Below, one piece after another: positions 50,064 to 57,827 of a stretch of DNA of 64,000 nt. The position numbers and the translations under genes were made by a program. The notes under the pieces are model-generated. The model searched no databases. It was not told where the DNA came from and saw only the letters and a list, made by a program, of their open reading frames with translations. How positions within the stretch are numbered: position 1 is the first letter of the stretch; each line of letters opens with the position of its first letter. The DNA comes from Pseudomonas sp. SLFW (GTDB lineage Bacteria > Pseudomonadota > Gammaproteobacteria > Pseudomonadales > Pseudomonadaceae): positions 1 through 64,000 of the forward strand of contig NZ_JAAAKW010000017.1 of the NCBI RefSeq assembly GCF_009905615.1. Direction: 5' to 3'.

Positions 50064-50696
50064 ATGCTCGCCTTCTCCACCCTCGCATTGTTCTCGGGGG
50101 CCTGCCTCGCGCTGGCGCTCACCCCTGGCCCCGACATGCTGCTCATCGCCTCGCGCAGTGCCAGCCAGGGCAGGGCAGCGGGTTTCGCCTCGCTCGCAGG
50201 CATCCAGCTCGGCACCTATTGCCACGCACTGGCGGCCGCGCTAGGGCTGTCCCAACTGTTCGTCACGGTGCCGGTGGCCTACGACGTGGTGCGCTTCATC
50301 GGCGCGGCGTATCTGCTGTATCTGGCGTTCAAGACCTTCCGCTCGACCGGCACCGCGCTGTCGGCCAATGCGTCGTTGCCCCGCTATTCGCGGGCGCAGA
50401 TTTTCCGCCAGGGCCTGCTGACCAACGTGCTCAATCCCAAAATGGCGCTGTTCGTGCTCGCGCTGTTCCCGCAGTTTATCGATCCCGACGCAGGGTCCAT
50501 CGTCGTGCAGATGTTGCTGTTGGCAACGGTGTTGAACGCCGTGGGTGTCATCGCCAATGGCGCAGTGATTGTCATGGCCAGTCGTCTCGGTCAACGGGTC
50601 GGCAGCAGTGAGCGGGCGGCGCGCTGGATGCAGAAAATCCTCGGCACAGTCTTTCTCGGCCTGGCGTGCCGACTGGCCCTCGTCGGGCGCGATTGA
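50064..50696 (+). CDS. LysE-family amino-acid/metabolite exporter
   Basis: The 210-residue, six-helix membrane protein has the LysE/RhtB marks ALTPGPDMLLIASRSASQG near the start, and FRQGLLTNVLNPKMALFVLA. It exports amino acids or related compounds. GGGA precedes the ATG at 50064. Its TGA stop overlaps the ATG of the acetyltransferase gene by one base, so the two are coupled. The exported compound is not predictable. Confidence 0.9.
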   Translation: MLAFSTLALFSGACLALALTPGPDMLLIASRSASQGRAAGFASLAGIQLGTYCHALAAALGLSQLFVTVPVAYDVVRFIGAAYLLYLAFKTFRSTGTALSANASLPRYSRAQIFRQGLLTNVLNPKMALFVLALFPQFIDPDAGSIVVQMLLLATVLNAVGVIANGAVIVMASRLGQRVGSSERAARWMQKILGTVFLGLACRLALVGRD

Positions 50697-51268
50697 TGGA
50701 GATCATTGCTGAGCCGCAGTTGATCCGGCTGGTCACGGAGCGGTTGATCCTGCGGCCGGCGCTCGCTGGGGACGCGGCGCAGATACGGGCGTACAACCTG
50801 ACCAACCACAAGCACTTGCAGCCGTGGCAGCCGACCCGTCCCGCCGGTTTTTTCGACATCGACAACATTCTGATGCGCATTGCCTACGTTGAACGCGAGC
50901 GGCTGGCGGGGCGTTGTCTGCACCTTTTGATGCTTGATCGTGCCAGCGGCGACATGGTGGGCGAATGCAATTTCAGCAACGTCGTGCTGGGGGCATTTCA
51001 GGCGTGTCACTTGGGGTATTCGCTGGCCAAGGCCGTCCAAGGACAGGGGCTGATGACTGAAGGGCTACGCCGGGGCATCGCCCACGTGTTCGACGATTTG
51101 CAGTTGCACCGGATCATGGCGAACTACAAGCCAGAAAACGAGCGCAGCGGTCGCGTGCTGGAAACACTGGGATTCGAGAAGGAAGGCTTCGCCCGGGCCT
51201 ATCTGAAGATCAATGGCGAATGGGCGGACCATGTGCTGACGGCTCTGGTCAATCCGGGGCTTTCGTAA
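50696..51268 (+). CDS. RimJ/RimL-type GNAT acetyltransferase
   Basis: The 190-residue enzyme begins LVTERLILRPALAGDAAQI, the RimJ-type N terminus. It continues with GECNFSNVVLGAFQACHLGYSLA and ends with the acetyl-CoA-contacting HRIMANYKPENERSGRVLETLGFEKEG. RimJ-type enzymes acetylate N-terminal residues of proteins or free metabolites. Coupling to a LysE exporter suggests a shared role with an amino compound, but that is inference. Confidence 0.88.
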   Translation: MEIIAEPQLIRLVTERLILRPALAGDAAQIRAYNLTNHKHLQPWQPTRPAGFFDIDNILMRIAYVERERLAGRCLHLLMLDRASGDMVGECNFSNVVLGAFQACHLGYSLAKAVQGQGLMTEGLRRGIAHVFDDLQLHRIMANYKPENERSGRVLETLGFEKEGFARAYLKINGEWADHVLTALVNPGLS

Positions 51269-51280
51269 GCACCTGCAAAA

Positions 51281-51320
51281 ACGCCGCTGCCCACCTGTTC
51301 AAACGAGTGGCCAGCGGCGT
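51281..51320 (-). terminator. Intrinsic terminator between convergent genes
   Basis: ACGCCGCTG-C-CCAC pairs with GTGG-C-CAGCGGCGT across a 12-base loop. On the minus strand the stem is followed by TTTT, so it ends the transcript of the 51329-51658 gene. It can also act on the convergent acetyltransferase message. Confidence 0.75.
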
Positions 51321-51328
51321 GGCAAGGT

Positions 51329-51658
51329 TCAGCAAAGTTTGTCGATGACGCGCATGCCCGGCTCTTTTTGCGCGCTGCCCCATTCGCTGCTCAGGGTGTC
51401 GAGCACCTGACCCAGGAATTGTTTGTCGGCGGCGGCTTTCTTGCCGACGTAGCCGTGGCCTTTGCGGTACATCTTCAGCCGCGCACGCATGTGCGGACGT
51501 TGTTCGTCGAACTCTTGTTCCTCGGTGCAGGCACCCAGGCCGTCCATGTGCACATCACCTTTCTCACAGACCCAGAGAATGTGGCTATCGAGGGAGTCCT
51601 TCTGCGCCGCGAACAGTCGAGCCAATTGATCAATGGTGGGTTGATTGTTCAGATTCAT
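51329..51658 (-). CDS. Small conserved hypothetical protein
   Basis: A 109-residue soluble protein with an acidic centre and a basic loop (RARLKMYRKGHGYVGKKAAADK). Cysteines in WVCEKGD, ACTEEQ and the terminal KLC could form a site. I recognise it only as a protein of unknown function of the type conserved in Pseudomonas. AAGGGG precedes the ATG. It has its own terminator. Confidence 0.7.
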   Translation of the reverse strand: MNLNNQPTIDQLARLFAAQKDSLDSHILWVCEKGDVHMDGLGACTEEQEFDEQRPHMRARLKMYRKGHGYVGKKAAADKQFLGQVLDTLSSEWGSAQKEPGMRVIDKLC

Positions 51659-52335
51659 GGTTGGATACCCCTTTATCGCCTGTCGTTAATCTATCTGGTT
51701 AGTTCAAACGTAATGGCAGATCGTCCATCGATCCGCAGTCCTTTCACACGCTGACAAACAAGGTCCGTCAAACACAACAGAGCCGGAGCCGTTGCCGGGC
51801 AGGAGGTGGTGTTGATGAGAGGCTGAAACGGGATGGGTCGAAACGCAGGAGAGAAACGGCGGGCGTCGTAAGGACACTGGCGACGTATCGTGGTCGGCCA
51901 CAAGTGTCTTGAGGACGTTTCGCCAGCGCTCGGCCTATGGGTCGATCATGCCGGTTCAGCTTCATCAATCTGCCTTGTGGGCAGCACACATCCAGAGGTT
52001 GTTCGACGGCTTTGTCGAACGGGCCCGGAATACTTTTGCCAGCTCTCCCGATCAGGGAGACGGCCTCACTATGCAATCGCCGAAACACTTCGTCAACTGT
52101 TTTGTAGTGATTATTTTCATGGACTACATTTTTTGTAGTGCCGATACACAAAGGTCCGTTCGTGACTACAAAGTCAGTGTTTACGGGGCCTGTACCAATG
52201 TCCCGGTTGTCATCGACCCAAGAACGGTTGCCTGAACCGCTTGCGAACCTTTACCTTCCCGAGGTCTGTGTTCCATGGCTGGCGAGCCCGGGATTTTCGA
52301 TGAAACCGGTCTTGCCGACGACTAAGAGGATGATG
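51659..52335. other. Long gene-free interval before dehydratase
   Basis: This ~680-bp divergent interval has no convincing gene on either strand. Its last 240 bp are the leader of the dehydratase gene and hold a direct repeat of TTTTGTAGTG. The first half is ordinary GC-rich sequence with several short overlapping frames. A worn-out gene cannot be ruled out. Confidence 0.45.
52100..52140. promoter_or_regulatory. Direct repeat TTTTGTAGTG with inverted half
   Basis: TTTTGTAGTG occurs at 52100-52109 and 52131-52140, 31 bp (three helical turns) apart. The inverse ACTAC lies between them. It suggests a transcription-factor site far upstream of the dehydratase start. Confidence 0.4.
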
Positions 52336-53304
52336 ATGGAAACGCTCGTACTCCCCACGTATGACGATGTGATCGCAGCCGCCAAACGTATCGAAGGCCA
52401 CGCCCACAAGACCCCGGTCCTGACCTCACGCACGGTGGACCGTGAGCTGGGCGCCGAGGTGTTTTTCAAATGCGAGAATTTCCAGCGCATGGGGGCGTTC
52501 AAGTTTCGCGGGGCGTTCAATGCGTTGTCGAAGTTCGACGCCACGCAACGCAAGCATGGCGTGGTGGCATTTTCTTCCGGAAACCATGCGCAAGGTATCG
52601 CCTTGTCCGCTCAACTGTTGGGCATCCCCGCGACCATCGTCATGCCCCACGATGCTCCGGCCGCCAAGGTGGCCGCGACCAAAGAATACGGCGCCACCGT
52701 GGTGGTGTATGACCGCTACAAGGAAGACCGCGAAGCGATTGGTCGCACTCTGGCGCAAGAGCACGGGCTGACGTTGATCCCGCCTTACGATCACCCGGAC
52801 ATCCTCGCGGGGCAGGGGACAGCCGCCAAGGAGCTGTTTGAGGAAGTGGGCGCTCTGGACACCTTGTTCGTCTGCCTCGGCGGCGGCGGGCTGCTCAGCG
52901 GCTCCGCGCTGTCGACCCGGGCGCTGGCGCCGAACTGCAGGCTGTATGGGGTAGAGCCTGAAGCGGGCAACGACGGTCAGCAGTCACTGCGCAGCGGCCG
53001 CATCATCAAAATCGATACACCCAAAACCATCGCTGACGGCGCCCAGACGCAGTATTTGGGCAATTACACCTTCGGCATCATCCAGCGTGACGTGGATGAC
53101 ATCCTCGTCGCCAGCGATGCGCAACTGGTGGAAGCGATGCGCTTCTTCGCCGAGCGTATGAAAATGGTGGTCGAGCCGACCGGATGTCTCGGCTTTGCCG
53201 CTGCCCGTGAAAGGGCGGCTGAACTGAAAGGGCAGCGGGTGGGGGTGATCATCAGTGGCGGAAACATCGACCTGAACACGTACGCGAAGCTGCTGGCGCG
53301 CTGA
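52336..53304 (+). CDS. PLP-dependent threo-3-hydroxyaspartate dehydratase / serine-threonine dehydratase
   Basis: The 322-residue fold-II PLP enzyme has the cofactor lysine in MGAFKFRGAFNAL (~residue 50), SSGNHAQGIALSA, the phosphate-binding GGGGLLSG near residue 180, and the SGGN end motif. Length and sequence pattern match threo-3-hydroxy-L-aspartate ammonia-lyase and the serine racemase group. These split hydroxyaspartate into oxaloacetate and ammonia. Three ATG codons follow GAGG; the third (52336) has the right spacing. A long leader with repeats precedes it. Confidence 0.87.
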   Translation: METLVLPTYDDVIAAAKRIEGHAHKTPVLTSRTVDRELGAEVFFKCENFQRMGAFKFRGAFNALSKFDATQRKHGVVAFSSGNHAQGIALSAQLLGIPATIVMPHDAPAAKVAATKEYGATVVVYDRYKEDREAIGRTLAQEHGLTLIPPYDHPDILAGQGTAAKELFEEVGALDTLFVCLGGGGLLSGSALSTRALAPNCRLYGVEPEAGNDGQQSLRSGRIIKIDTPKTIADGAQTQYLGNYTFGIIQRDVDDILVASDAQLVEAMRFFAERMKMVVEPTGCLGFAAARERAAELKGQRVGVIISGGNIDLNTYAKLLAR

Positions 53305-53321
53305 CCGATCCGTGAATCGAC

Positions 53322-53382
53322 CGCACCAAAAGGGTCAGCCCGCGTCCTGAATCCCCCGATTTGGTGCGTGCGCTGACCCTTT
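53322..53382 (+). other. Interlocked inverted repeats (pseudoknot-type order)
   Basis: CGCACCAAA (53322-53330) is inverted at 53360-53368, and AAAGGGTCAGC (53329-53339) is inverted at 53372-53382. The order is A-B-A'-B', so the two stems interlock or exclude each other. It lies after the dehydratase stop and before the chemoreceptor gene. It may end the upstream message or act as an RNA switch. Confidence 0.6.
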
Positions 53383-53467
53383 CTCTCTGTCATGGCGGGG
53401 CGCTCCGGCTCAGCTCTGATGGCACTGTGCTTGCAGCATCTTCCGCACACACGGACGGAGATGCCGA

Positions 53468-54853
53468 ATGTTTTCATTGCGCGCCAACAAACACCGGGCT
53501 CAAGACGACGATGCCCTCAACCTGTTGTTCGACGATCTGGACCTGACGGTGCAGCTGTCCGGGCCTTCGCCGTTCAATGCGCGTCTCAACGGCTTCAGCC
53601 AGACCCTGCACCAGCGCCTGGCCGAGAGCCTCGCCGCCTCCGTGGACATCGCGGCCCACGCCCCTGAGTTGGCGCGCATCGCCCGCGTCACCGAGCAGAG
53701 CGGGCAGCGATTGGCTCAGGCTTCGGAACTGATTGCCAGCGCCAGTGAGCAGGTCAGCACGTCGCTGGACACCGAGTTGGTGCCCGGCGCCGCGCAGGTC
53801 GCCAGGCTGTCCAGCGAGGTGACGTTGACCCTGCGCCAATGCCAGCAGACCGGCGAACAGGTGCTTGGGCAAGTCGAGGCCATCGGCTCCAGCGAGCAGA
53901 AACTGGAGGCGGTGATCGGTCAGTTGTTCGGCCAGTTGGAGGAGGTCAGCCAGGTCCTCGGCGTCATCGCCAGCATCTCTCAGCAAACCAACCTGCTGGC
54001 GCTTAACGCGGCCATCGAAGCCGCTCGCGCCGGGGAGCATGGCCGGGGCTTCGCGGTGGTGGCCGATGAGGTGCGACGGCTCGCCGGGCACACCACTGAG
54101 TCCACGACGCGGGTGAGTCAGATCATCGAGCGTTTTCGGGCGGACATGGATCAGCTCGGCGCCGCGGGGAGCATCATGCACGCGGCCGTGGCCGAGGGCC
54201 GTGCGAGCATGACCCGCATGGGTGAGGACTTGCTCAGCACCCAATCAGCGATGGATCAGCTGGATCAACGGGTCGGCCACATCGCCTCAGGCACGGAGCA
54301 CATCGGCATTGCGGTGCATGCGATCAACCGCGACGTGCAGAACATCGCCGGGGTCGCCTCGGAGCTGTTGGGCAACGCCGGACAGGTCCTGACCCACAGC
54401 GACGCCGTGCGCAACAGCGGCGATCATCTGTTGAACGGGTTGGGCGGGTTTCGGTTGCAGATGCACAAGGCAATTCAGGCGAGCGTCGAAAGCCTCGGCA
54501 GCGAAGCGGCGATGCACGGCGATCTGCAGATGGCCGAGCGTTTCATGCTCGACACCCTGCGCCGGGATTCGCGGTTTGAATTGTTTTACATGGTCGACCG
54601 CAACGGCAATCAGATCACCGAAAACATCGGGCTGGACACCGACGACAAGGCGCCAAGCTGCAAGGGGCGCAATTGGGCGCAGAGGCCTTGGTTCAAGGAG
54701 GTCGCGGATCAGTTGACCAGTTACATCACACCGGTCTACCGCTCTTCGGCCACGGACGCGTTTTGCATCACCGTGTCAGTGCCGATCTTTGCCGCGAACG
54801 GGCAGTTGCACAGGGTGCTGGCGGCGGACGTGAGGTTGTCGGCGTTGATGTGA
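53468..54853 (+). CDS. Soluble methyl-accepting chemotaxis protein with C-terminal PDC/Cache sensor
   Basis: The 461-residue protein has no membrane segment. A helical N-terminal part leads to the MCP signalling hairpin tip VIASISQQTNLLALNAAIEA followed by RRLAGHTTESTTRVSQIIE (~residues 160-215). The C-terminal ~130 residues are a PDC/Cache-type sensor: MVDRNGNQITENIG, SCKGRNWAQRPWFKEV, ITPVYRSSATDAFCITVSVP. The order signalling-then-sensor and the cytoplasmic setting are unusual for Cache domains, which normally face outside. It probably senses an internal metabolite and feeds a CheA/CheW array. It lies alone. Confidence 0.88.
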   Translation: MFSLRANKHRAQDDDALNLLFDDLDLTVQLSGPSPFNARLNGFSQTLHQRLAESLAASVDIAAHAPELARIARVTEQSGQRLAQASELIASASEQVSTSLDTELVPGAAQVARLSSEVTLTLRQCQQTGEQVLGQVEAIGSSEQKLEAVIGQLFGQLEEVSQVLGVIASISQQTNLLALNAAIEAARAGEHGRGFAVVADEVRRLAGHTTESTTRVSQIIERFRADMDQLGAAGSIMHAAVAEGRASMTRMGEDLLSTQSAMDQLDQRVGHIASGTEHIGIAVHAINRDVQNIAGVASELLGNAGQVLTHSDAVRNSGDHLLNGLGGFRLQMHKAIQASVESLGSEAAMHGDLQMAERFMLDTLRRDSRFELFYMVDRNGNQITENIGLDTDDKAPSCKGRNWAQRPWFKEVADQLTSYITPVYRSSATDAFCITVSVPIFAANGQLHRVLAADVRLSALM

Positions 54854-54891
54854 AGGGCGGGCAGAGAAGGACTGCCGGGAATGCTGATGAA

Positions 54892-54990
54892 CCTGTAGGA
54901 GAGGAGCGAATTCATTCGCGAAGCGTTCGTACAATCGACACCGTTTGGTTGGCTGTTCCAATGTCTCGCGAATGAATTCGCTCCTACAGG
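54892..54990. repeat. REPIN (GAATTC family, with 6-bp insertion)
   Basis: CCTGTAGGAGAGGAGCGAAT carries a duplicated GGAGA/GGAG step before the usual GCGAATTCATTCGCGAA. The right arm CGCGAATGAATTCGCTCCTA is intact. It lies between the convergent chemoreceptor and glgX genes. Confidence 0.88.
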
Positions 54991-55044
54991 AAAATAGGCG
55001 CCGTCGAGATCAAGGGTTGATCCCAACGGCGATTGTGCAGCGGT

Positions 55045-57231
55045 TTACGCCTGCTCTTCCTTGTGCAGCTCAAACAGCAGCAACGAGCGCGGGGTCACGG
55101 TGTATTCGTTGCCGAATTCGAAGTGCTCCTTGCCCTTGATGTCCGGCTGGTTGGTGTCGACCAGGCTGACCCAGTTCAGGCCTTCCGGCACTTCTGGCAG
55201 GGTGAAGTTGACGCCTTCGTGGTGCGAGTTGACCACCAGCAGCATGGTCGCATCGCCACCGCGACGGCGAATCCCGGTCTCCTGCGCACGGCCGTCGATG
55301 AGCATGCCCAGGCAACGGCCGTTGGCGTCATGCCATTGCTCGGTGGTCATCTCCTCGCCGCTCGGTGACAGCCAGGTCACGTCCTTGACACCCAACTCCT
55401 CGTTGTACTCGCCGACCAGGAAACGGCCACGGCGCAGGATAGGGTATTTCAAACGCAGCTTGATCAAACGTTGCACGAACGCATGCAGCGCCTTGCCGTC
55501 TTCGTCCCAATCCCAGTTGACCCAGCCGATCTCACTGTCCTGGCAATAGGCATTGTTGTTGCCGTGCTGGGTGCGTGCAAACTCATCGCCCGCCACGATC
55601 ATCGGCGTGCCTTGGGAGAACAGCAGGGTCGCGAAGAAATTGCGCATCTGCCGCAGACGCAGCGCGTTGATTTCCGGATCTTCGGTCGGCCCTTCAACAC
55701 CATGGTTCCACGAGCGGTTGTCGTTGCTGCCGTCCTGGTTGTTTTCGTCGTTGTCCTCGTTGTGCTTGTCGTTGTACGACACCAGGTCGTGCAGCGTGAA
55801 GCCGTCGTGGGCGGTGACGAAGTTGACCGACGCATACGGCCGACGACCGCGCTGATTGAACATGTTGCCCGACGCGGTCAGACGGCTGGCGAGGTCGGCC
55901 AGTTGGCCTTCGTCGCCTTTCCAGAACGCGCGCACGGTGTCGCGGAACTTGTCGTTCCATTCAGCCCAGCCCGGTGCGAAATGCCCGACCTGATAGCCAC
56001 CAGGGCCGCAGTCCCAAGGTTCTGCGATGAGTTTGACCTGACGCAGCACCGGGTCCTGACGGCAGGCGACGAGGAAACTGTGACGCTCTTCGAACCCATC
56101 GTGGTAACGACCGAGAATGGTCGCGAGGTCGAAACGGAAACCATCGACGTGCATCTCGCTGGCCCAGTAGCGCAGGGAGTCGGTGACCATTTGCAGCACG
56201 CACGGGTGGCTTAGGTCCAGCGTATTGCCGGTACCGGAATCGTTGATGTAGAAACGTTTGTCATCGGGCATCAGGCGGTAGTACGACGCGTTGTCGATGC
56301 CACGCATAGACAGGGTCGGGCCGCGCTCGTTGCCTTCGGCGGTGTGGTTGTAGACCACGTCCAGAATCACTTCCAGACCGGCGTGGTGCATGTGCGCGAC
56401 CATTTCCTTGAACTCGGCGATCTTGCCGTGGGCCAGGAAACGCGGATCAGGGGCAAAGAACGCGATGGTGTTGTAGCCCCAATAGTTGGTCATGCCTTTT
56501 TGCAGCAGGTGCTGGTCGTTGACGAAGGCGTGGATCGGCAGCAGCTCGATCGAGGTCACGCCCAGCCCTTTGATGTGCTGGATCACGTCATCGACCATGA
56601 GGCCTGAGAACGTGCCCTTCAGCTCATCGGGAACGGACGGGTGACGCATGGTGAAACCCCGAGTGTGGGTTTCGTAGAAAATGGTTTTCTCCCACGGCAC
56701 GTTCACCCGCTGATCGCGGCCCCAGGTGTAAGCGGGGTCGATGACCTTGCACTTCGGCACGAAGGGCGCGCTGTCGCGCTCGTCGAAACTCAGGTCGTCA
56801 TCGGGGTGGCCGATGGTGTAGCCGAACAGCGCTTCGGACCATTTCAGCTCGCCGACCAGTTGCTTGGCGTAGGGGTCGATCAGCAGTTTGTTGTGGTTGA
56901 AACGGTGACCGTTTTTCGGGTCGTACGGGCCGTACACGCGGTAGCCGTAGACCAGCCCGGGGTGGGCGTCGGGCAGGTAGCCGTGGAAGATTTCGTCGGT
57001 GTATTCGGGGAGTTCGATACGTTCCAGTTCGGTCTCGCCGGTGGAGTCGAACAGGCACAGCTCGACCTTTGTCGCGTTGGCGGAAAAGATCGCGAAGTTA
57101 ACCCCCAGGCCGTCCCAGTTCGCACCGAGCGGGAAGGGCAGGCCTTCGCGGATGCGCGACGCGGTGACTTCCGGGCTGTCGGCCTTGCTGGATTCATTCT
57201 TGGGGGCGGTGGTGTTTTCTTGCTTGCTCAT
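55045..57231 (-). CDS. glgX: Glycogen debranching enzyme GlgX
   Basis: The 728-residue enzyme starts with a CBM48-type domain (GLPFPLGANWDGLGVNFAIF). A GH13 barrel follows with EVILDVVYNHTAEGN, VDGFRFDLATIL (nucleophile Asp), LIAEPWDCGPGGYQ (acid Glu) and FVTAHDG. GlgX hydrolyses alpha-1,6 branches of glycogen, giving linear maltodextrins that TreY converts. The start at 57231 follows AGGAA; an upstream in-frame Met lies in unlikely leader sequence. It ends the treZ-malQ-treY-DUF2934-glgX unit. Confidence 0.95.
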   Translation of the reverse strand: MSKQENTTAPKNESSKADSPEVTASRIREGLPFPLGANWDGLGVNFAIFSANATKVELCLFDSTGETELERIELPEYTDEIFHGYLPDAHPGLVYGYRVYGPYDPKNGHRFNHNKLLIDPYAKQLVGELKWSEALFGYTIGHPDDDLSFDERDSAPFVPKCKVIDPAYTWGRDQRVNVPWEKTIFYETHTRGFTMRHPSVPDELKGTFSGLMVDDVIQHIKGLGVTSIELLPIHAFVNDQHLLQKGMTNYWGYNTIAFFAPDPRFLAHGKIAEFKEMVAHMHHAGLEVILDVVYNHTAEGNERGPTLSMRGIDNASYYRLMPDDKRFYINDSGTGNTLDLSHPCVLQMVTDSLRYWASEMHVDGFRFDLATILGRYHDGFEERHSFLVACRQDPVLRQVKLIAEPWDCGPGGYQVGHFAPGWAEWNDKFRDTVRAFWKGDEGQLADLASRLTASGNMFNQRGRRPYASVNFVTAHDGFTLHDLVSYNDKHNEDNDENNQDGSNDNRSWNHGVEGPTEDPEINALRLRQMRNFFATLLFSQGTPMIVAGDEFARTQHGNNNAYCQDSEIGWVNWDWDEDGKALHAFVQRLIKLRLKYPILRRGRFLVGEYNEELGVKDVTWLSPSGEEMTTEQWHDANGRCLGMLIDGRAQETGIRRRGGDATMLLVVNSHHEGVNFTLPEVPEGLNWVSLVDTNQPDIKGKEHFEFGNEYTVTPRSLLLFELHKEEQA

Positions 57232-57383
57232 GGGGATTCCTGACGTTCGAATGATTTCCTGAAGGCGAACAAAGCCTTTGTCGCAGGCTGGGACTGCGCC
57301 ATTGGTGAAAACAGGCAAAGGGGTTGCCGCAGGGGGAACATCGTTTTCAGGCGATCCCTGCGGTCGAGGTTTGCTACGCGACC

Positions 57384-57406
57384 AGTCTTCGGTATACCCG
57401 AAGACT
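57384..57406 (-). terminator. Hairpin at the end of the DUF2934 gene
   Basis: AGTCTTCGG and CCGAAGACT form a perfect 9-bp stem with a 5-base loop that begins at the stop codon. No T run follows on the minus strand, so it may be a processing or partial-termination site that lowers glgX expression. Confidence 0.45.
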
Positions 57407-57810
57407 CATGGCGCGGGTGGCTTGGCAGCCGCGGGTGTCTTCTTGGCCGCTGGTTTTGCGGCAGGCTTGGCAGCGGGCTTCGCAGCTGACGCGCCGTCAG
57501 CCGCAGCGGCTTTCGGTTTGGCTGGGGCCTTGGCCGCCGGTTTAGGCGCAGGCTTGGCCGCCGGTTTTTCAGCGGCTTTCGCAGCAGGCTTGGCGGCAGG
57601 CTTTGCAGCAGGTTTGGCTGCGGCGGCCTTGGGTTCAGCCTTGGGTTTGGCCGCTGCCTTGGGGGCAGCCGCTTTTTTAGGCGCCTTGGCTTCGGCGTCC
57701 GCCAGCTTGCGGGCCTGTTCCCAATGAACGGCGTCCTTTCCGTGAGGCTTGCCTTCAGATTCCCAGATCTGATGGGCGAGCTCTTTGATTCGTTTTTCGT
57801 CGGCACTCAT
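57406..57810 (-). CDS. DUF2934 protein with Ala-Lys-Pro repeat tail
   Basis: The 134-residue protein begins with a short DUF2934 domain (ELAHQIWESEGKPHGKDAVH, WEQARKLADAE, residues ~10-40). A long tail made almost wholly of Ala, Lys and Pro (repeats of AAKP) follows and ends KPPAP. The tail resembles histone-H1-like or nucleic-acid-binding low-complexity tails. GGGAG precedes the ATG. It lies 17 bp after treY and before glgX. Its role in this operon is unknown; a DNA-compaction or stress role is a guess. Confidence 0.85.
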   Translation of the reverse strand: MSADEKRIKELAHQIWESEGKPHGKDAVHWEQARKLADAEAKAPKKAAAPKAAAKPKAEPKAAAAKPAAKPAAKPAAKAAEKPAAKPAPKPAAKAPAKPKAAAADGASAAKPAAKPAAKPAAKKTPAAAKPPAP

Positions 57811-57827
57811 CTCGACACTCCCGGGTA

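Noticed and set aside
51768..52151. Short frames in the long interval before the dehydratase
   Set aside because: Overlapping frames on both strands with no motif or ribosome-binding site.
1575..54990. Possible CRISPR arrays from many short repeats
   Set aside because: The repeats are inverted pairs in scattered intergenic sites, not regularly spaced direct repeats with unique spacers; they are REPs.
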